DNA of 64,000 nt from Pelagophyceae sp. CCMP2097 (taxonomy: Eukaryota > Sar > Pelagophyceae): the NCBI GenBank assembly GCA_026770575.1, contig MU657251.1, positions 42,203 to 106,202 on the forward strand. The letters are read 5' to 3'. The translations under genes were made by a program, and so were the position numbers. This document shows positions 39,039 through 50,484 of this stretch, in pieces. The notes beneath the pieces were generated by a model. That model made no database searches and was not told the DNA's origin. It saw nothing but the letters and a program-made list of their open reading frames with translations. Position 1 is the stretch's first letter. Each line of letters opens with the position of its first letter.

Positions 39039-40556
39039 TCACCTCTCTGGCTCGCGGTGCGCCTCGCGGTGCGCTTCTCGATTCTCCTTGATGAGTTCAA
39101 AGAGCTCGGGCGCGGCGATGCCAGAGTTGGAATAGGCCCAGACCGTCGTCGCGAGTTGGAGCGGTTGAAAGGCTTTGACCTGGAAAATACATTCGGCGGC
39201 CAGAGCGCGGAAGAGGGCTTTGTCGGCGTCCGGTCCCTGTGCCTTTGAAAAGGCCCAGAGTGTGTTTGCCAAGTCGATGGGGCGGAAGTTCGACGTGTTC
39301 GATTGCGCCACCGCCGACGCCGCCGCGAACAAATCAGGGGCCGGGATCTCCGCTTTTGCATAGGCCCACACGAAGTTTGCTAAATCTTGTGGCCGGCCCT
39401 GCTGCAGCTTTCGGGGCGACGCCGCCTCGGCCGAAATCGCCTCGAACAACAACGGGGCCTGGAAACCCGCCGACGCAAAGGCCCAGACGAGGTTGGCCAG
39501 CTCCTGCACCGACAGCGCGCCAATGCGCGTTAAAGCCTCAGAGGCGACGGCGTCGAAGAGCTCCGGCGCTCCGACGCCCGCGGTGGAGTACGCACCGACC
39601 GTGGCCGCCAAGGCCTGCGAGTTAAAGGCGGCGAGGTTGGGCACCGCAGCCTCGGCGGCGGCCCTGAACAGTAAAGGCGCCTCGACGCCCGCGTTGGCGA
39701 ACGCGCGCACGATGGCCACGATCGCCTGCGGGTTGAACGTGGCCATCTTTGTTACGGAAGCAGTGGCCAGGGCCTCGAATAGCAAAGGCGCCTTGGCGCC
39801 CGCTGCGGAAAAGGCCCAGGCCGTGTTGGCCAGCGCCTGCGGGTTAAAGTGGTCGATCTTGTTCCCCTTCCGCGGCGCGGCGGGCCGCGTCGCCTCCAAA
39901 GCGACGGCCTCGAATAATAATGGCGCGTCGACTCCGGCCTTTGCAAACGCCCAGACAGTGTTCGCCAGGTCCTGTGGCTCAAAGTCGGATACCTTGCCCA
40001 CCGCGGCCGCCGCCGCCGCCTCGAATAAACAAGGCGCCTCGACGCCGGCCCGAGCGTAAGACCAGAGCGTGTTCGCCAGGTCCTGCCCTTCAAAGTCCGC
40101 CAGCGCGGGCAAAACGGCGGCGACGGCGCCGAGGAGATTCTTGGACGCCTCGACGGCGCCGACTTTTGCGACGCCGCGGCAGGCGTCCGCGATCTCGTGC
40201 GGCTTCCAAGGCTGCACAATGTCCGCATCATAAATACTCGCGGCGGCGGACCGCGCGAGGCGGTCGAGGCGCGCGTCTGGAGTTAGCAGTCGAGTGCTCG
40301 CGGAGTTCTTCGTGATCTTGCCGAGGCGGCTCAGCGCGGCGGAGAGGAGCGACGCCGTGTTGAACTCGTTGGCGCGGGCGTCAAACGTCGAGAGGATAAA
40401 GTCGGCGTCCCAGCTCGACGCGATTTGTTGGTGCAGCGCGATGGCCGCACCCTTTTGAGCGTACGCCGACGGCGTCACAGACAGAAACCGGCCGACCGAG
40501 CGCCGCGATACATTCGAGCGCAACGACGCGGCTGTCGACCGCCACGCGAAGAGCAT
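39039..40556 (-). CDS. Organelle-targeted helical-repeat protein (FASTK/HPR-like repeats)
   Basis: Intronless, 505 aa. The Arg/Ser-rich, acid-free N-terminus (MLFAWRSTAASLRSNVSRRS) looks like a mitochondrial presequence; the codon usually read further upstream is not ATG. From about residue 115 there are roughly eight repeats of about 38-40 residues with the pattern (Q)xLANTxWAFAxAGxxAPxLF, for example EGQDLANTLWSYARAGVEAP and PQALANTAWAFSAAGAKAPL. Such 'LANxxWAFAK' repeats occur in FASTK-like/heptatricopeptide RNA-binding proteins of mitochondria and plastids, usually ahead of a RAP domain. No RAP domain is evident here. A role in organelle RNA metabolism is inferred from the family. Confidence 0.8.
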   Translation of the reverse strand: MLFAWRSTAASLRSNVSRRSVGRFLSVTPSAYAQKGAAIALHQQIASSWDADFILSTFDARANEFNTASLLSAALSRLGKITKNSASTRLLTPDARLDRLARSAAASIYDADIVQPWKPHEIADACRGVAKVGAVEASKNLLGAVAAVLPALADFEGQDLANTLWSYARAGVEAPCLFEAAAAAAVGKVSDFEPQDLANTVWAFAKAGVDAPLLFEAVALEATRPAAPRKGNKIDHFNPQALANTAWAFSAAGAKAPLLFEALATASVTKMATFNPQAIVAIVRAFANAGVEAPLLFRAAAEAAVPNLAAFNSQALAATVGAYSTAGVGAPELFDAVASEALTRIGALSVQELANLVWAFASAGFQAPLLFEAISAEAASPRKLQQGRPQDLANFVWAYAKAEIPAPDLFAAASAVAQSNTSNFRPIDLANTLWAFSKAQGPDADKALFRALAAECIFQVKAFQPLQLATTVWAYSNSGIAAPELFELIKENREAHREAHREPER

Positions 40557-40875
40557 CGCGGGCCTCGCGCTCGCGGACCGAGACAGACGCCAGACGGGCA
40601 CAGCCTTGAGTCACGGTTCGCCCCAAATCTCGCCAAAACCAACCCTTTTTTTCTGAAAAGTTGGCCGAACAAAAATTGAACAAAAGCAGGCTACAAAAGC
40701 AAGCTGGCCCGCGCTTCTGGTGGCCGGACTGGAAGGGCCTCCGCCGAGTCGCGGCCATCCCCCACCGACGGATTCCAGACATCCACGATGGAGCGCCCGC
40801 AGCCCCGTCGAACCAGAGGTCCCAAAGGCCGTTTAAAAGCACGCTAGGGTTCACAACAGACACAATTGTCCTCGG

Positions 40876-43800
40876 CTACGACATGTTCCCCTTTGCGCGG
40901 TGGTGCGCCGGGATGTGGAGCCACTCCGCCTGCTCCTTGGCGTCGGAAATGCTCTCCTTGAGGAAGGCGAAGATAGTTGGATAGGACGAAGCCAGCTGCT
41001 CGTACCGGTGCTTGTGCAAGACCCTGCCGAAACGTTGAGGCGGGGGCGGCCCATGCGAGGGCCATCCTTCGAGGGGGGACTCACAGCGCGTTGCACTTCG
41101 CGGTGATGCAGATGACGTCGACGTTGAGCGTGATGTGCACGTCCGACGGGACCACCTAGAGAAGGCAGGCCTCCGAAAGGCACTTTTGACGGCCTCGTTG
41201 CACGCAGGAAGACGCACGATGGTGGGCGCGCCGACGTTTTCTCGCGGGCCACGGAGCGTGTCCGGGAGTCTGCTGCTCTCGGGCAGGAGCGCGAGGCGGC
41301 CGCCGGCCGTCACCGTGTACTTGTGCATGACCAGGAGCCGGCCTTCTAAGACAAAGGCGACTTCTCGGGCGTTGATTCGCGGGCCGTTGACGACCTGGCC
41401 GTGGAGGTACGCGTTTGGCTTCAAGTGCGGGACCAGAGTCGCTAAAGAGGCCGGGAACTTGCTCTCCAGCTTGCAGAGGAGGGGCACTCTCGCCAGCGTC
41501 TCGCGGTAGACGTAGACGAGGCACTGCGCTCGTAGGCGGGGCGGGAGAGCGAGGATGATTTCTTCTTCGTTTGTGGAACCATTATAGGACATGTCGAACG
41601 CGTGGTTGTGCAGGATCCTGTCCGAGAGCGGCCCGCGGTGGACGCCGCGGTCCTTCAAGAAGAGCCGGAGGAGTTGCATGGCCTGCGTCCTTTGGCGGCC
41701 GATGGGGTTCATGTTTTTGATAATGTCGAGGACGATGTTGGTCAGATAGGCAAAGAACATGGTCCCGATGACCTGGCAGCAGATGACCACGACCATGCCC
41801 GCCGCGTTGTCCGTCGACGGCCGCACGTCGCCGTAGCCAACCGTCGTCATGGTGGCAAAGGCCCAGTACAAAGCGGTGATGTACTGCGTCAGCCTCGGTT
41901 GGTGCCTCAGCCTTCGGGATTCGTCGCACCGAGCGCGCGGCTTGAAGCACTCGCCGTCGTCCGTCAAGTTGGCGTAGCGGTCGGCGTCGGGCGTCCAGAC
42001 GCAGTAGTCGTCGAGCCAGGACGTCTGGTGGCACCGGTGATAATTGTCTCCCACGAAGAAAAACGCGCACGATAAAAGGTGCGCCGCAAACGCCGTGATG
42101 ACCAAAGGCTTCGAGAGCTTTAGAATCGCCGGGTTCAAGCCTAAAGACTCTTCGCAGGCGTCCAAAATCTTGGCAAACTTGGCCATGCGCGCAATTTTGG
42201 CGATGCGCGCCAAACGCAAAGCCTTTAAAAGCTTCAAGGAACGGAGCATGCCAGAGTCGCCGATTCGGTCAAAGGGGAACGTCGATAAAAAGTCGACGGA
42301 CAGCCATCCTCTCGAGTATCGGTCGAAAATGTCTTTGCGGTTGTGGACAAGTATTCTCTTGTCGTCAAAGTAGGCCGTGTTGCAGGCGACGAGCAAGTCT
42401 AGACCGAATAAGAGGTCCGTGGCGATGTTCACCGCGTTCCACGCCTCTGAGACGTGCGCGTCGCTGATGCTGAAACCGATGCCGTACGTCACGGTGATGA
42501 CCGAAAAAAGGATTAAAAGGCAGACAAAGCAGTCCCAGCTGACCTTTGGCGTCGCGTCGGGGTGGAAGACGCGCCTTTCCACCCAGAGGGCGTACGGCTT
42601 CAAGTTGACGTCCGCGGGCGCCTCGAAGACGTCGTCCGGCTCGGGACCCTGGAAGAAAGTCGGCGAACCCACTCCAATCTTGCCCATGATCTTCACCACG
42701 CGCAGCGCCTTCATCGCCTTTAAAGAGTACCCGGCCTTCTTGCCGCCGCTCGCCGGCGCCGGCGCCGCGGAAACGTCGAGGGCGCTGGTCGACGTGCGCC
42801 CGCCAGAGGCGAGGCCGGCCTCGGCCTCGAGGGCCCGCGGCGACTCTACGGTGACGGTGAGCGCATGCACAGACTGCATGCCCGTCGCCAGCGTCGCGGG
42901 CCCGGGGTTCGACTCGTCGGCGAGGTTGAGCGTGCGCACCGACGACTGCGTCGCCGTCACCGGCGTCGCGGACCCGTCGAAGGGGGAGATCGCCTCGAAC
43001 CTCGGAGACTCGAGCACCGGCGACGAGGCGAGCCCCAGCGACGGAGCCTCCGCGACGACGAGCGTGCCCTCCGACGACTGTCTGCTCGCCACCGTCGAGG
43101 GCCCGTCGGCGGCGCTCGCCTCGAGCCTCGGCGACGTGAGCCTCGGCGACGTGAGCCTCGGCGACGAGGCAAGCCTCGGTGGCGCGAGCCTCGGCGACGA
43201 GGCGAGCCCCAGCGACGGCGCCTCCGCGACATCGAGCGTGCCCGACGACTGTCTGCTCGCCAGCCTCGAGGGCCCGTCGGCGGCGCTCGCCTCGAGCCTC
43301 GGCGAGGCGAGCCTCGGCGAGGCGAGCCTCGGCGACGAGGCGAGCCCTAGCGACGGCGCCTCGGCGACGATGAGCGTTCGAACCGACGTCTGTCTGCTCG
43401 CCGGCGTCTTGGGCCTGTCGGCGACGTTCGCCTCGAGCCTCGGCGACGGCGCCACCGCGACGAGCCTCGGCGACGGCGCCACCGCGGCGTCGGGCCTCGA
43501 CGACGGCGCCACCGCGACGTTGAGCGTGCGCACCGACTTGATCACAGTAACCGGCGACGCGGCCTCGTCGTCGGCGCCGGCCTCGTGGTTCGGCGACGGG
43601 GCCACGGCGGCGTTGAGCTTGCCCAGCGTAGAGGCCAGCGAGTGCGTGAAGCCCGGCCGCCGGCCGGCGCCGGCTCTGCGCGCCAGCGCCGCGGGCCCGT
43701 CTGCGTCGGCGCCGGCCTCTAGGTTCTGCGACGGGGCCACGGCGACGTTGAGCGCGGCCAGCGACTGCACGGTGCTCGGCCGCTTCGGCGAGCGCCCGGG

Positions 43801-46389
43801 CGGCGGCGAGCGCCCGGGCGGCGGCGCGGGTCCTACGGCGGCGCCGAGGCCGGCCCTGGGTGACGGGGTCGCCGCGACATCAAAGGCCTGGAGCGCCGAG
43901 GATACGACGTCGAGGGGCCGCGACGACCCGCGCATAGATTCGTCCATCGCGGCGGCGTCGGCCACGGCCGCGGCGGTTTCTCTGGCGAAGAAAGCTGCTT
44001 GCTTGATTGGCGTCGGCGCGGGCGCGTCGTGCGCGGAAGCGTCGCAGTCGAGGTGGCCGACGAGGGGCAGGTCAACGGAGCCGTCGAAGGGCGGCGGCCG
44101 CTTGTAGCGCGGCACGGCGCGGTAGGCGCAGCAGACGGCGGAGACCCTGGCTCGCGCGGCGGCCTCGTATTTCTTCATCATCGCCGGCGCCCCCGCGCAG
44201 ACGTCAAACAGGTTGGCCTTTGACACCGTGTACAAGTCCGTCGGACACGTGGCCACGCAGGAGCAGGCGTACGTGGCCAGGACGAGCAAGGCGTCGTAGC
44301 CGACGACGGACCCGGCGTTGAATGTGTCGATCCGGACCAGCGGCTGCGCCGGCGGCTCGACGCTGCGCCGCAGGACGCAGCGCACGCCGCCGGCGACGAC
44401 GCAGAACAGGTCCGTGGCCAAGTCGCCCTGGAGGCAGAGGAACTCGCCGTCTTCCGCGTGGCACGGCGAGAGGCGGCCCGCGAGGTCGGCGATCAGCGTC
44501 CTCGGCGCGGCGAAGAGCGCGGGCAGCATCTGGATCACGGCCAGGTGCTGCGTGCAGGCCAGCTCGACTTGCAGAGCGCGCGGCAGCCGGCCGCCGTGGA
44601 CGCGGTCCGAAGCGAACGTCGACTCGCGGAGGCAGACGTACTTAAAGTGGCGGACGACCCTCCGCACCACGTGCGGCGGCAGGTCGTGCTCGCCCAGATA
44701 GTCCTTGACGACCTCTATGCGCTCGCGATAGAGAGTGGCCCCTTGGTCGAAGTTTTCCAGCATGCGAGTCACGTTGCCAATGATGTAGCCGAAGCATGCG
44801 CCGCCGACGATCATGGCGAAGATGGCAAACGTCTTCTCGCTGTTCGAGACGACAGGCACGTCGCCGTAGCCGACCGTCGTCATCGTGGTGAAGACCCAAT
44901 AGAGCGAAATCAGGTATTCGTGCCTGTGAGAATAGTTGCCGCTGTGGCCATCAAATTTGCGCGAGCGCTCCATGATGCCGAGGCCCGTGCGGTCGCCGTT
45001 GGTCACCGTGCGGATGATCCAGCTCCGAGCGCAGGCCAGGTAGTGGCCGATAAAAAAAAGCGAAAACAACATCTTGCCTAAAGCGGCCACGGCCGGGTTG
45101 AGGGAGAACTTTGGCTCTTCCTCGCTGGGCCGCTTCTGCAGCTTGAGCAGCTTTGCCAGCTTGAAGAGCTTTGCCAGCCGGACGATCCTCAGCAGCCGCG
45201 CGGACCGCAGCAAAGGGTTGCCGCCGCCCTTTTCGTTGCCGCGATGGCCGCTGCAGGGGCCCGTAAAGTCAAAGTCGCCGGAGAGCATGTCGAACGGAAA
45301 CCTGCGTTTGGGAAAGCCTCGCGTTCGCCGCGTCCGCTCGAGTCAAAAGCCGCCCCCAAACGAGTCAAGAGCCCCCGCTCACGTCGATAAAAAGTCGACG
45401 GCGAACTCGTGCGTCAAGTAGCGGTACGCGATGAGCCGGTGGCTCGTCACCATTTTTGTGCCCTGCGCCTCGTCGACGTACCTGCGTGGCACCCTAAAAA
45501 GGCGCCAACAAAGGGCCGACGCGAAGAGGGCTCACGCGGTGAAGAACGTGAGCACAATGTCGACGACGAAGGAAATGTCGACGAGCGACTCGCAGACGAA
45601 GAGGCCTCTTAAGCAGCGCATGCTCGGGATGACGCCAAAGCCGAGGCTGTACGGCACCAGCAGCGTCGACCACAAAACACAGAGACTGAGATACAAGTCC
45701 CAGTAAATCTTCTCGCGCCGGTACGGGTACACCACCAGAAACGGCATCGCGGCCGCCTCCTCCTCCTCGATGAGCAGCGCGGCGTGCTCCTCGTCGTCCG
45801 AGTGGTGGCCGTCGTCGGACCGCGGCGTGTCGTGGTCGTCGCCCGCCGGCGCCTCGAGGTCGCGCGCGCGCCGCGGCGGCGAATTCGAAACGCGCCGCTG
45901 CGGCTCCGAATTCGACGCCGACAGCGGCACCGCGTACGCCTCCGCGGGGCTCGCGTCGTGGGGTTCGTCCTCCGTGGCTTCCAAGTCGCGCCTGGCGCGG
46001 AACGCGGTATAGGGCCGCGGCGGCGCGCGCGCGACGCAGAGGCGAGCCGCGGTCACGGGGCCGACCGGCGACCCGCCCTCCCGGAGGCGGCGCCCTCCCA
46101 GAGGCGGCCCCGCGTGCGACGGCGTTTGCGCGCACCAGAGGGCGCGCCGCCGTGCCGTGTACTGCGTAATGGTGGTCGTCGCCGTCTGAACGTCGATCTT
46201 CACCAGGGACGACCGGCGCTTGCAGCGCATCTCCTGCGCGGCGGACCACTGCTTGATTTCGACTTCCGCCTGGAAGCTCGACCGCCGGTCGTGGCCGCCC
46301 GCCAGGCCGCGCTTCACCGTCACCGGCGAGCCATGCCGCGACTTGGCCTCGGGGTGGACCTTTTGGCCCGTCGCGAGGCTCAGCCTCAT
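40876..46389 (-). CDS. Double-module cyclic-nucleotide-gated potassium-channel-like protein
   Basis: About 1,730 aa with two complete six-helix channel modules in one chain. Exon 1 (46389 to about 45538) carries S1-S2 (YPYRREKIYWDLYLSLCVLW); exon 2 carries S3 (HEFAVDFLST). The main exon (about 45288 to 41215) has S4 (LLRIVRLAKLFKLAKLLKLQ), pore 1 (TMTTVGYGDV), a first cyclic-nucleotide-binding-like domain, a linker of about 500 aa full of SPRLASPRLEA-type repeats, then module 2 with its own S1-S6, S4 (LARIAKIARMAKFAKIL) and pore 2 (TMTTVGYGDVRP), and a second CNBD-like domain. Small last exons give VVPSDVHITLNVDVICITAK and the C-terminus ending at 40876. GYGD predicts K+ selectivity. Two such chains could make a four-domain channel. 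One 3' intron appears to be only 35 nt. Confidence 0.87.
42890..43520 (-). repeat. Low-complexity tandem repeats in the channel linker
   Basis: Short in-frame units translating to variants of EAPSLGLASSPRLASPRLEA, ADGPSRLASRQSSGTL and VAVAPSPRLEA recur many times. Unit borders drift, as expected from replication slippage. Confidence 0.8.
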
Positions 46390-46593
46390 CCCAGGGCGTC
46401 GACGACCCGCCAAGAGCGCACGGGGCCGCCGGCCGAGGTGCGCCCGCGCCGGGCTCCAAGCGCGCGGGGCCGCCGGGGACGCGGCCTCCAAAAGGCGCCG
46501 CGCTCCGCCGAAAGCGCGCCGGACTCTGTAGTAACCCTATGGAATGCGCTGAGTTGAGACACCTCCTCCAACGGACCGGAGCCATCTCCCGGG
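46390..46593. promoter_or_regulatory. Divergent promoter region (204 bp)
   Basis: Lies between the start of the channel gene and the start of the multi-pass membrane protein gene; no individual element could be fixed. Confidence 0.4.
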
Positions 46594-47572
46594 ATGGCGC
46601 AGGAGAAGCTGCGCGCGCGGCGCAGCGCCGACGCCGCGGACCGCCCGTCGGGCGGCCCCCGGAGCCCGCCGAGGACCAAGTCGCGCTGGGACCTCGTGAG
46701 GCTGCATCGCCGTGATCTGGGAAGAGTTGCGCGGTATCCTATGCGCCGCTCTCCATAGGAGCACGCGCGGCCTGCCAACGCGCAATGCGTCTTGATTCTG
46801 TCCACGACGCACCGCCGCGTCCCGATCGCCTCCCTCGACCGAGGCGGCCCTCCGGTCACGTCGTGCGAGTCGGAAAGGATCTGACGCCGCGGCGCCCGTT
46901 TTAGGTACGTCTACCTGGCATGCCGCGGCGGCTTCCACCTGAGCCGCGTATGGACGACGGGTGCGCCGGCCTCTGCTTTCGGGCGCGGCGGGGCACGGCG
47001 CTCGGGGGGAGGGCTCGCGGGCGTTGCACATCGCGGCGGCAGGCGGCGCCGACTACGCGGGGCTGTACGTCGACTTTGGTTTGCTCCTGGCCCTCTACGC
47101 GTACGAGGTCGCGTGCGCGGCGCTGTTTGGCGTCTCGACGCTGTACAAATGGAGCTACAACCACTTTCTCGAGCACCACCTGCCCCTCGTCGCCGTCGGC
47201 GCGCTCATGCTCCAGCAGTGCTCGGCGACGCAGGGGGCGGCGCTCATGCAACACGACGCCTGGGCGGCGCTCGTGCTCCTCGTCGGGAGCAACGAGGCCC
47301 TGGCCTCTGCGTGTGTCGCGTTCCCGCGCATTGTCACGGACCGAATGATCCGGTGGAAGCGCGTGGCGACCATCTTCTGGTGCATGCTCATGCTCGTCGT
47401 CGAGCTCCGGTCGTGGTGGCGCGCGACTCGACGGCAATATGCATATCGCGAGTCGACGATGTGGTTCCCGACGCTGCTGACGCAGTTCCTCCTTTTTGCG
47501 GCCGTCATCCACGTCGAATACATCAAAGGCTGCCTCCGATCCACGCTGAGGAGGCCGACGCAGGCGGCGTAA
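46594..47572 (+). CDS. Multi-pass membrane protein, possibly TLC-domain-like
   Basis: Three predicted exons. A short basic exon from ATG 46594 (MAQEKLRARRSADA) is spliced at about 46679 so that the frame continues into YVYLACRGGFHLSRVWTT (about 46905-46970), and then, after a GTGCGC...CAG intron, the long exon from about 47044. The latter has five or six hydrophobic helices (YVDFGLLLALYAYEVACAAL; HHLPLVAVGALMLQQC; WAALVLLVGSNEALASACVA; ATIFWCMLMLVVEL; LLTQFLLFAAVIHVEYI). The FLEHHLPLVAVGAL motif and the overall layout recall TLC/TLCD lipid-sensing proteins, but this is a weak resemblance. The exon-1 join is inferred from phase. Confidence 0.6.
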
Positions 47573-47741
47573 GACCGCGGACCTGTGAACTCGAATGCTA
47601 CATCCTACCCCCGAGGCCGACGAGCGCCCCGCTCTCGAAGCGCGCCTCCCCACCGGCCTCGCCCTCGCCGCCGCGCAAGCCGCGCGAGGGCCCTCGGCGG
47701 CGGCATCTCCGATGCCGCCGGTCGACACACTGTCAAAATCA

Positions 47742-48400
47742 CTAAATGTTCTTCACGACGCCCGGCGCGTGGATCGCGTCTTCGAGCGCGGCTCCCCGTC
47801 GTCGCCGCTGCCGTTCGCCGGCGGCGTGGTTGGCGTGGGAGATGAAGGCGTTCCAGCCGACGGAGCAGACGCTGGCCCAGGCCATTCGGAGCGGCACGGG
47901 GACGACGGAGAACGTGATGACGTGGACCGCGGACCAAAAAGGCAGGCAGACGCTGTACGACGGCCAGAACGACTCTTGGGCGCGCGCCACCGACGCCTCG
48001 AGGCCCGTGCCCTCCATGAGGCCCTGCGAGACGTAGAAGCAGGCGATGGACGGCGGCGCCAGCAGCAGCTGGTCGCTGGCGATGCGCCCCGCGACGCCGA
48101 CAAACGTCCCCGCGAGGCCGATCTTGGCGTCGAAGAATCGCCAGCAGATTTCGATGATGGGCGCGTGCAAGCACCGGAACGACGCGACGCGGGCAGTCCT
48201 ACGTTCGAGGCGTCTTCGAAAACGGTGCGAATATCGGCGCGGCACCCGGGTCCGCACCGCTCGAGGTCCGGTGCGAGTGATTGTTTGTCGCTCTCGTAGA
48301 ACTGGATGAGCAGGTCGCCCGTCGAGGCGATCGCGCCAGCGGTGAGCGCCGTGCGCGCAAAGGGCACCACAGTCTTGTGCAAAAACGCCCAGGCGCCCAT
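47742..48400 (-). CDS. Mpv17/PMP22 family membrane protein
   Basis: Small four-helix membrane protein of mitochondrial inner or peroxisomal membrane. Exon 1 from 48400 encodes MGAWAFLHKTVVPFARTALT and AGAIASTGDLLIQFYE. A short GTGCGG...AAG intron brings in RTARVASFRCLHAPIIEICW, RFFDAKIGLAG, LLLAPPSIACFYVSQGLMEG, and the family signature FWPSYSVCLPFWSAVHVITF followed by VPLRMAWASVCSVGWNAFIS. The W-P-x-W..N.....P.R......WN.ahS pattern of Mpv17 is present in modified form (FWPSY, FWSAV, VGWNAFIS). The last about 30 residues are a poorly conserved tail. Confidence 0.87.
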
Positions 48401-48704
48401 CGATGCCGCGCGGCCTGGGACGCGGCCCGGTCCCTGTCTACCTCTGCTCGTCCGCGCCCTGCTCGTCCACGACACGCGTCGCGTAAGCCTTCCCAACCAG
48501 TGACGTCCGAGTCGGGGTCGTCGAAACAATACGTACCTAGGGCGAGTATCAAAGCCTCCTTAAGTGTATTTCGACCCTGCTGGCACGTTGTTGCCGAGCC
48601 GTGGAAACCTCGAGGCCTCGGCTCACAAACACTCACGCACGCACGTCGCGGCTCCCGCCCCGGGGCCGCGTCGCCGTCTCGAGTCGCAAAAATGTTTATT
48701 ACGA

Positions 48705-49624
48705 TTAGTCGAAAGGGACATGGTCCATGTAGTTCGTCGTCCGGCCCGGGAGCTTGACGGTGAGGCCCTCGAGCCCCGGCGCGAGGGTGATCTGGCACGC
48801 GAGCCTGCCGACGCGGCTCCACGCGCGCCGGCGCGGACGAGGGCCGATTCGACAACAAACCTCGAGCCGTCGGGGTCTGACTCGTACTCGGCGGCGAGCT
48901 CGAGCCTGTGGGCCGCGCCGCGTCACGGATGGTCCACGCAAAGTCGCGCGGATGGCCCGCCGTTGGGGCCACGCACATGTCGATCTCGAAGTCGTCGATC
49001 CTCGTGGGCATGCCGAGCCGCGCTTTGTCCGCCGCGCCCTGTAGGCACGCGTCGCCGCCGCAGGGCATCGTGGACGTCGGCGCGAGGAGCGTGCGACGAC
49101 GCACGGGCACGAAGACGTGGCACGTCGAGCACTGGCAGTTGCCATCGCAGGCACCTTCCATGTAACCCTCGCGCTTGGCGACCTGCGTGCGCGGCTGACC
49201 AAGAGGGACGGGCGAGTGAGCATTGGCGCACGCGCCTCTTCGAGCGATTCGCCGGCTCGGCCGACGAGCTACGCGCGCGCGCGGTCCCACTCGGCGTCGC
49301 CGCACGGGCTTCGAGGACGCGCCTCGACGGTCGACTGGCCCGAGGGCAGGATGAGGTTGAATTTGACTTCTGGAGCATCCTCTGCGATCTCTGGGCGGTC
49401 CGGCCACCACCTACGCCGCCCGTCGGTCCGCCGACAACCGGGTGTGAGGAGGCGCACCCCTCTGGCTTGGGGAGCGAAGGGTCGTGGCCGCCGCCGGCGT
49501 CGCCTTTCGCCGGGCGCGTCGGGAAGAACGACCGCCGTGCCGTGTGGACGGCGCACGCGTCGCGGCCCCACGCCGACGTGCACGCGCGCGCCAGCTTCCT
49601 CGCGACGGCCCGGCTCGTCATCAT
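48705..49624 (-). CDS. Mitochondrial-type [2Fe-2S] ferredoxin (adrenodoxin family)
   Basis: Electron carrier for Fe-S cluster or haem/sterol biosynthesis. The start at 49624 (MMTSRAVARKLARACTSAWG) is a typical mitochondrial presequence. Exons then give VKFNLILPSGQSTVEA (about 49370), the cluster loop MEGACDGNCQCSTCHVFV (about 49160) with Cys-x5-Cys-x2-Cys spacing, then MPTRIDDFEIDM, LELAAEYESDPDGSR (about 48880) and the last exon RLACQITLAPGLEGLTVKLP, supplying the fourth Cys. Adrenodoxin-type order EGxCxxxxxCSTCH...DM...RLxCQI is complete. About five exons, with GTGCGT donors; the join before the cluster exon is approximate. Confidence 0.87.
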
Positions 49625-49723
49625 GAGTGTGAACGAGTCGCCAAACGGGGACCCGCGGTGCCGCATCAAAAGGACGGGCTCGGAGCCGTCCGAGTCGGTG
49701 CGCCCGCCACGCCGGACGACGCC
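49625..49723. promoter_or_regulatory. Very short divergent promoter region (99 bp)
   Basis: Only 99 bp separate the ferredoxin and SNARE start codons, so their upstream elements must overlap each other or extend into the opposite gene's 5' coding region. Confidence 0.4.
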
Positions 49724-50484
49724 ATGTCGGACACGTTTTCCTCCATGCACATCGGCACCCGCGACGACCGATCGGACGCGCTGTTAGGCCCGTCGTCCCA
49801 GAGCGACCGGCTGTGAGTGAAGAAAGAGTCGAGGGGAGGCGCATTCTTCGTCCGCAGAAAATAATTCTTCGCGCAAAAGTTTGACGACGATCCGCAGGCT
49901 CGATGACTCGCTCCGCGTGCGCACGCCGAGTCCGTCGACGGTCTCGACGCCTCTCGAAGCTTGGAGGGACTTAAGTCGTAAAGAACCGCGCGCCTCGTCG
50001 ATTCCGACGGACGGGGGCTTTCGCAGGTGAACGAGGAGACGGAGCAGATCGGTACCGCGACGCTCGAACAGATGCGACGCCAGCGCGAGCAGCTCGAGGG
50101 CGCCTCGGGCCTGGCCCGCGACACGCAGTGAGTCTCCAGCGGCTGTCGAATACGAGGCGTCTGCATCGGGGGCCGCGACGATGTCGATCGACCGGCCCGT
50201 TTTTCGGCGGCCTCTTCTCACCCTCGTTTGAGCAACCCTCTCACCCTCGTTTGAAACGCAGCCAAGTCACGCGGAGCGCGCGCCGGACTCTGCAAGAGAT
50301 TGCTTGGAAGATCTTCCGCGAAAAGCTCGTGCTGCTCTGCGTCATCCTCCTGCTCATCGTAGCCTGCCGCGTCCTCTCGAAAACGCCGTCGAATGCTCGC
50401 CGGAGCGCGTCCCAAACTCGTGGAACGCAGGCCATTGACTTTGGCCTCGCGTACCGCCTGGGGTCCAACTCCGGCAAGCTCTAA
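49724..50484 (+). CDS. Qb-SNARE, VTI1-like
   Basis: Exon 1 49724-49812 encodes MSDTFSSMHIGTRDDRSDAL and LLGPSSQSDRL. The next part continues LLDDSLR, and a later exon gives NETEQIG-type NEETEQIGTATLEQMRRQRE, the SNARE zero-layer region with its central Gln (the residue typical of Qb). The final exon has VTRSARRTLQEIAWKIFREK and a single membrane anchor LVLLCVILLLIVACRVL. This layout is that of VTI1/GOS-type SNAREs in Golgi-endosome traffic. Unusually for a tail-anchored SNARE, about 30 residues follow the anchor. The exon borders between 49900 and 50030 are not resolved; an intron near 50217 holds a direct repeat. Confidence 0.75.
50217..50254 (+). repeat. 15-bp direct repeat in a SNARE intron
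   Basis: CTCACCCTCGTTTGA at 50217-50231 is repeated exactly at 50240-50254, ending next to the acceptor of the last exon. Confidence 0.9.
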
